This document shows, piece by piece, positions 60,776-64,000 of a stretch of DNA of 64,000 bases. The position numbers and the translations under genes were made by a program. Source of the DNA: Ephydatia muelleri (taxonomy: Eukaryota; Porifera; Demospongiae; Spongillida; Spongillidae); NCBI GenBank assembly GCA_013339895.1, contig JABACO010000003.1, positions 3,849,707 through 3,913,706 on the forward strand, written 5' to 3'. Numbering within the stretch: position 1 is the stretch's first letter; every line of letters begins with the position of its first letter. The notes beneath the pieces were generated by a model, which searched no databases, was not told where the DNA came from, and worked only from the letters and a program-made list of their open reading frames with translations.

Positions 60776-61965
60776 AGTATCTCTTTGTAATAATATTTTG
60801 CGATTTAGAAGCCCATCTCAGAAGCGAAGTCCCTTAGCATATCACATGTGAGGATTGGTAGGGAGTGCAGGGGGAGGTCATCCAGGGCAAACACCTGCAA
60901 CAGTAGTAGGTTTTCTATTGCACTACTAATGGGAGGAGTTTACCCTCCCAAGTCTTGCATGCATCTCAGCAGTGAGGAAGACATAAAACTGGCTAAGAAG
61001 GCTTGCTGCTGGCTTTGGTATTCAAACTTTGCTTGTTGAGAAATGTCTTCCTGACAACCTTCACCACAGCTAGCTACAAAGGGAACAGATGGCAGTGCAG
61101 AGTTTGGTTGGGGGAAAAACCATTTTGAGTGAAGCCCACCTTTCGCTGCTCCTAGTACTTCCTGAGGGGAGTTGAGCTGATAAAGCAGCCTGTGCCTCCA
61201 GTGATGGAAGGTAACATTTATGCAGTACTTGTTTACCACGCTTGAGTCCAACATGTTTACACTTAATGTGCAGGACATGACGCCATAGTAGACTAAGGTT
61301 TTGTGCAGACTTCAAAGGACCATAAATTCTGGCATGCTGTGACGTGCCATAACCACACAATACTTACATGAACCTTCAACTAGAGCAACTAGAGTCCAAG
61401 GTAGACAGCAGGATGTAGGGAACAGGCCACCCAGGTAGATTGGTAGCTCCCTACAAGTGTCACTGACTCTCCCATGGGAGCTGATTGCTCATTTGCAGTG
61501 CGAGAAGGCGGGCAGATGTACGACCCATTACTGTATCTTGCTGGATGTTCCATACAGATGTTTTTTTTTTTTGAAATTAAGAACTCTGTAACCTGGTGTT
61601 AATAGAGGCTTAGAAACAAATGTATAAATATGTCACTTGTATACTACACTACCACCATTATCTTTTGTACAGCTTGATTATGTACAAGTAATCGACTGAG
61701 CCATTTCAATGACTGGTGTATACACATTATTTACCATAAACAGAATCTGTGACCAGTACTTCACTCAGCAAACAAAATAGGGCATTTGATTAGCTGACCA
61801 CACATGTGTGCTGGACATGATAGTACATTGGTCAGCTGAAATTCTATTTGGCATTGCATTTTGCGTATACCCTCCACACCCGCCCACACCAGTCATAGTA
61901 TTCTGAGACATGAGTCTTGTGTTTATAACACAGTACACAGTGCCTTCAAGTACATCACCAGTGGT

Positions 61966-62140
61966 ACAGGGACATTGATTAGCTGCATGTTGAATAACAG
62001 CTTTGCCAGCATATAGCCAGCTATTTGCCCTGTCTTATGACCACAGAATATGTGATCCAGGGACATTGATTAGCTGCATGTTGAATAACAGCTTTGCCAA
62101 CATATAGCCAGCTATTGGCCCCTGTCTTATGACCACATGG
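61966..62140. repeat. Two-copy ~88-bp tandem repeat
   Basis: CAGGGACATTGATTAGCTGC recurs at 61966 and 62054, each followed by TTGAATAACAGCTTTGCC and CTGTCTTATGACCACA. No gene recognised in 61500-62480. Confidence 0.85.
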
Positions 62141-62490
62141 TTTGATCACAAGAAGTACTGGCCCATGTTATGACAAAGACATCATGATGGCAAACATCAA
62201 TGTGTTGTGATCATTTGACCAAACCAGCCAACCATCACTCCAAACCAGTGAAACTAATCATCACTGGATTGAGATGTAATTACATCAAAATGGTCATTAT
62301 TTGTCCATACGATATAAAATGACTTTTGTTGCATTAAACCACTGTCAAGGACTACTGGGAATATTGTCATCCAATGCATAGAAGAAGGGTTATATGTTGC
62401 ATTTCATCAAGTGAGCAAATGCATACATCTCTATTTCAGTGCCCCACCCAACTGTATCCATGTCTGAGGCAAAAATGTTGTTTAGTTCAT

Positions 62491-62880
62491 CTACAGTACA
62501 TTAACATTGTGACATGATTCTAGTAAAGGTGCTATGTTTAGCATGTGAGCAACAATCGCCATTCGTACTGCAAAATGTTGGTCTTGTGTACCAGTTAGGA
62601 TGTATGAAAAACATCTGAAGAGGCAGTTTCCATCACCTCTTGCCTTCACCAAGGTTCTGAGGTTACGACGCTTCAAAACAACATTTGGACCACCAGGCTC
62701 AACAAACTGATGTGCACGGGTATATACAAGGTTATGTTCTCTGCATTTTCTGCGTTGCCACTGTTCATCAGTCTGATAATACCTGTAACTTGGCCTGGCA
62801 CTCTGAGGTTCAGCGTGTGGAACTGTTACATCACCTTCAGCAATTTCAATAACATCAGGATTAGATACTGAATGGGTTTT
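62491..62880 (-). pseudogene. OTU-type cysteine protease fragment
   Basis: An open minus-strand frame of about 130 codons reads TDEQWQRRKCREHNLVYTR, VEPGGPNVVLKRRNLR, then ARGDGNCLFRCFSYILTGTQ and DQHFAVRMAIVAHM. DGNC with F(R)xFS(Y)I is the catalytic Cys block of OTU proteases. The catalytic His end is missing: the frame stops after HNVNVL. OTU domains of this style accompany PIF1 helicases in animal Helitron-like elements, and PIF1 fragments lie just upstream. Truncated, so called a pseudogene. Confidence 0.7.
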
Positions 62881-62969
62881 CTAAGCTATGGATGAACCCA
62901 TGCCAAGAGTGCTTTGTTTTTTTCTACCTTTACTTCGTGCAGCAGAGGATGCACTCTTGAGATGAGATA

Positions 62970-63995
62970 TTATAGACCCACTTTCACCAATGGCAAAGCA
63001 CTCAACTTGTGTATTGTAGGTTTGGACTCATCATTGGAGAGTGTGATGGGAGGAAGGTCAGGTTTGAATTGTTGTATTAGTCTGTTGACTTCTTGAATGC
63101 ATTCAGTACTGACCTTGATAGATCTAGGATCAAATGCTAGCAAGTGTAACCCAGCTAGTGTTCTAACCCTAGAGATGGCTACATATGCCATTCCTGTTGC
63201 AAACACACTGCTGGAAAGGTCGACTATATAGCACAATTTAACGACAACCCTTGTCACTTGTGTATTGGTACAGCAAATACTGTATCAATGAAAATTGTTT
63301 TCTGTGTACATAGAACCAACGCAGAATTTGGAATTTGCGATCGATCTTAAACTGCAAATTCGGAGTATGATCAAATGTGACCTGAATGTACTCCGCAGCT
63401 ACAGTGCCAAGTGCTCTATTCACTAACCCTTTAGCAGTGTCTAGATTGTGTCTTAGCATGACCCTAGCCCCTACAGCTAGTTTTAATTCTGCCTCCAAAC
63501 CAGCAGTGTGTTACAATCTTTATTTAGCTTTTCTAGTTCAGATGCTGCCCTCTTGGTCCATTTTACTGTCCCTGCTGTTTCATCAAATTCATCTATACAC
63601 TGTATAGATGAATTTGATGAAACAGCAAGGACAGTTACGTACCACTTGGATACGTTGGAGGTTAACACGCAGTTCATGGGCATGATCCATGAACCAACCG
63701 GCACAGGGTATCTTTACAACCTCTGAACCCACTTTAGAGAGCAAATCTATGTTAAATTGGTCACATGGCTTTCTTGTAGCAAATAGGCACACCGGAGACA
63801 AACCCTGACCTAAAAGTTCTTGGAACTTTCAACAGCTGTGCATGTAATAACAGCTTTGTGCAACTGAGCAACTGTTTTATGTGAAATGCAATTAACCCTG
63901 ACCTAGTTTAACAAGTGACCAAATTCAGGGTCCCGTTTTTGTCGCTCATTAATGGTCAGTTCATCATATACTACTGTTTTGCTCCAGATGTTCAC
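62970..63995 (-). pseudogene. PIF1-like helicase, C-terminal part, degraded
   Basis: Minus strand, in order: VVYDELTINERQKRDPEF (about 63930-63990), SPVCLFATRKPCDQFN (63750-63800), CIDEFDETAGTVKWTK and LEKLNKDCN, LAVGARVMLRHNLDT, FKIDRKFQ, then VFATGMAYVAISRVRTLAGL, AFDPRSIKVS. These are the late blocks of PIF1/RecD-type helicases found in Helitron-like transposons. Damage: an early stop after FGHLLN, a 35-bp palindrome at 63565-63635, TGC to TGA in the IHKCQG block with a nearby 2-base insertion at about 63230-63265, and frame breaks. The element continues beyond the window. Confidence 0.8.
63565..63635. repeat. 35-bp palindrome inside PIF1 fragment
   Basis: TTTCATCAAATTCATCTATACA at the left is mirrored directly across position 63600, one mismatch in 35 bp. 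The left arm is genuine coding (IDEFDETA); the right arm is its inverted copy followed by about 90 bp that interrupts the helicase after EVVKIPC. Confidence 0.88.
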
Positions 63996-64000
63996 TGATG

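Larger units (their letters stand above)
59200..61480. repeat. Large direct duplication (two ~1.1-1.3 kb units)
   Basis: Landmarks recur in order: GAGACAGAAxA...CATAGTCATA (59270, 60230), GAAGCxAAGTCCCTTAGCATA (59410, 60820), GGGCAAACACCTGCAACAG (59475, 60885), AAACTTTGCTTGTTGA (59600, 61024), AGTACTT...GAGTTGAGCTGATAAAGCAGCC (59712, 61152). The minus strand in both reads HH(R/W)RxRLLYQLNS and GLHSKWF, but with stops. Unit 2 is preceded by a MITE and a minisatellite. Identity of the repeat unknown. Confidence 0.8.

Overview
This is a eukaryotic, animal-type window, not a prokaryotic one. The evidence is short GT-AG introns (many 45-75 bp), a RasGEF signalling gene, long (AC)n/(GT)n microsatellites, satellite DNA, and several superfamilies of cut-and-paste DNA transposons nested inside one another. 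The style (tiny introns, animal EnSpm/CACTA-like and Ginger-like elements, Lys/Arg/Asp repeat proteins) suggests a marine invertebrate, perhaps a sponge. That placement is inference and could be wrong.

Region 1 (1-6.2 kb) looks like ordinary genome. It has a head-to-head pair of paralogous, largely helical unknown genes (520-1554 minus; 1929-3009 plus, two exons), a gene-poor gap, then the C-terminal exons of a RasGEF-domain gene (minus, about 4990-6015).

Region 2 (6248-34824) is one ancestral unit of about 4.85 kb, called KS here, blown up to 28.6 kb by insertions. In order along + these are: a hAT-like foldback (7801-9259); a 7.06-kb EnSpm/CACTA-like element E1 (11420-18482, TSD TCT) with a damaged transposase and an apparently intact nine-exon BEN-type accessory gene; a C2H2/Plavaka-like element P1 (19086-25606) with a transposase gene and an intact five-exon accessory gene; and a related shell P3 (25609-34303). 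P3 contains E2 (26446-33077, TSD GTA), and E2 contains its own sibling E3 (29261-32563, TSD ACA).

Region 3 (35036-40652) is P2, a second complete-looking relative of P1 with the same two-gene divergent layout. Region 4 (40.7-48.2 kb) is repeat-rich: a MITE, a polypyrimidine tract, long (AC)n arrays, foldback F (43097-45566) carrying an 820-bp insertion Y, foldback G, and scraps of possible host exons.

Region 5 (48361-57354) is the second KS copy in inverted orientation. It is interrupted only by a 4134-bp Ginger-like transposon (48870-53003) with TSD GTAC, encoding a gypsy-like integrase, a Ulp1-type protease and a PHD finger. Region 6 (57.4-64 kb) holds a six-copy ~143-bp satellite, a large direct duplication, a palindromic MITE, a CACCATGTAC minisatellite, and at the right edge decayed OTU-protease and PIF1-helicase fragments typical of Helitron-like elements.

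The recurring theme is a compact two-gene transposon design. In E1, P1 and P2 the transposase and an accessory gene start back to back, with only 79, 45 and 25 bp between their ATGs. Each family has its own subterminal repeat motif. The non-autonomous relatives (E2, E3, P3) keep the ends but have lost coding capacity. Because KS is present twice, empty sites exist in the same window, so insertion order and target-site duplications can be read directly.
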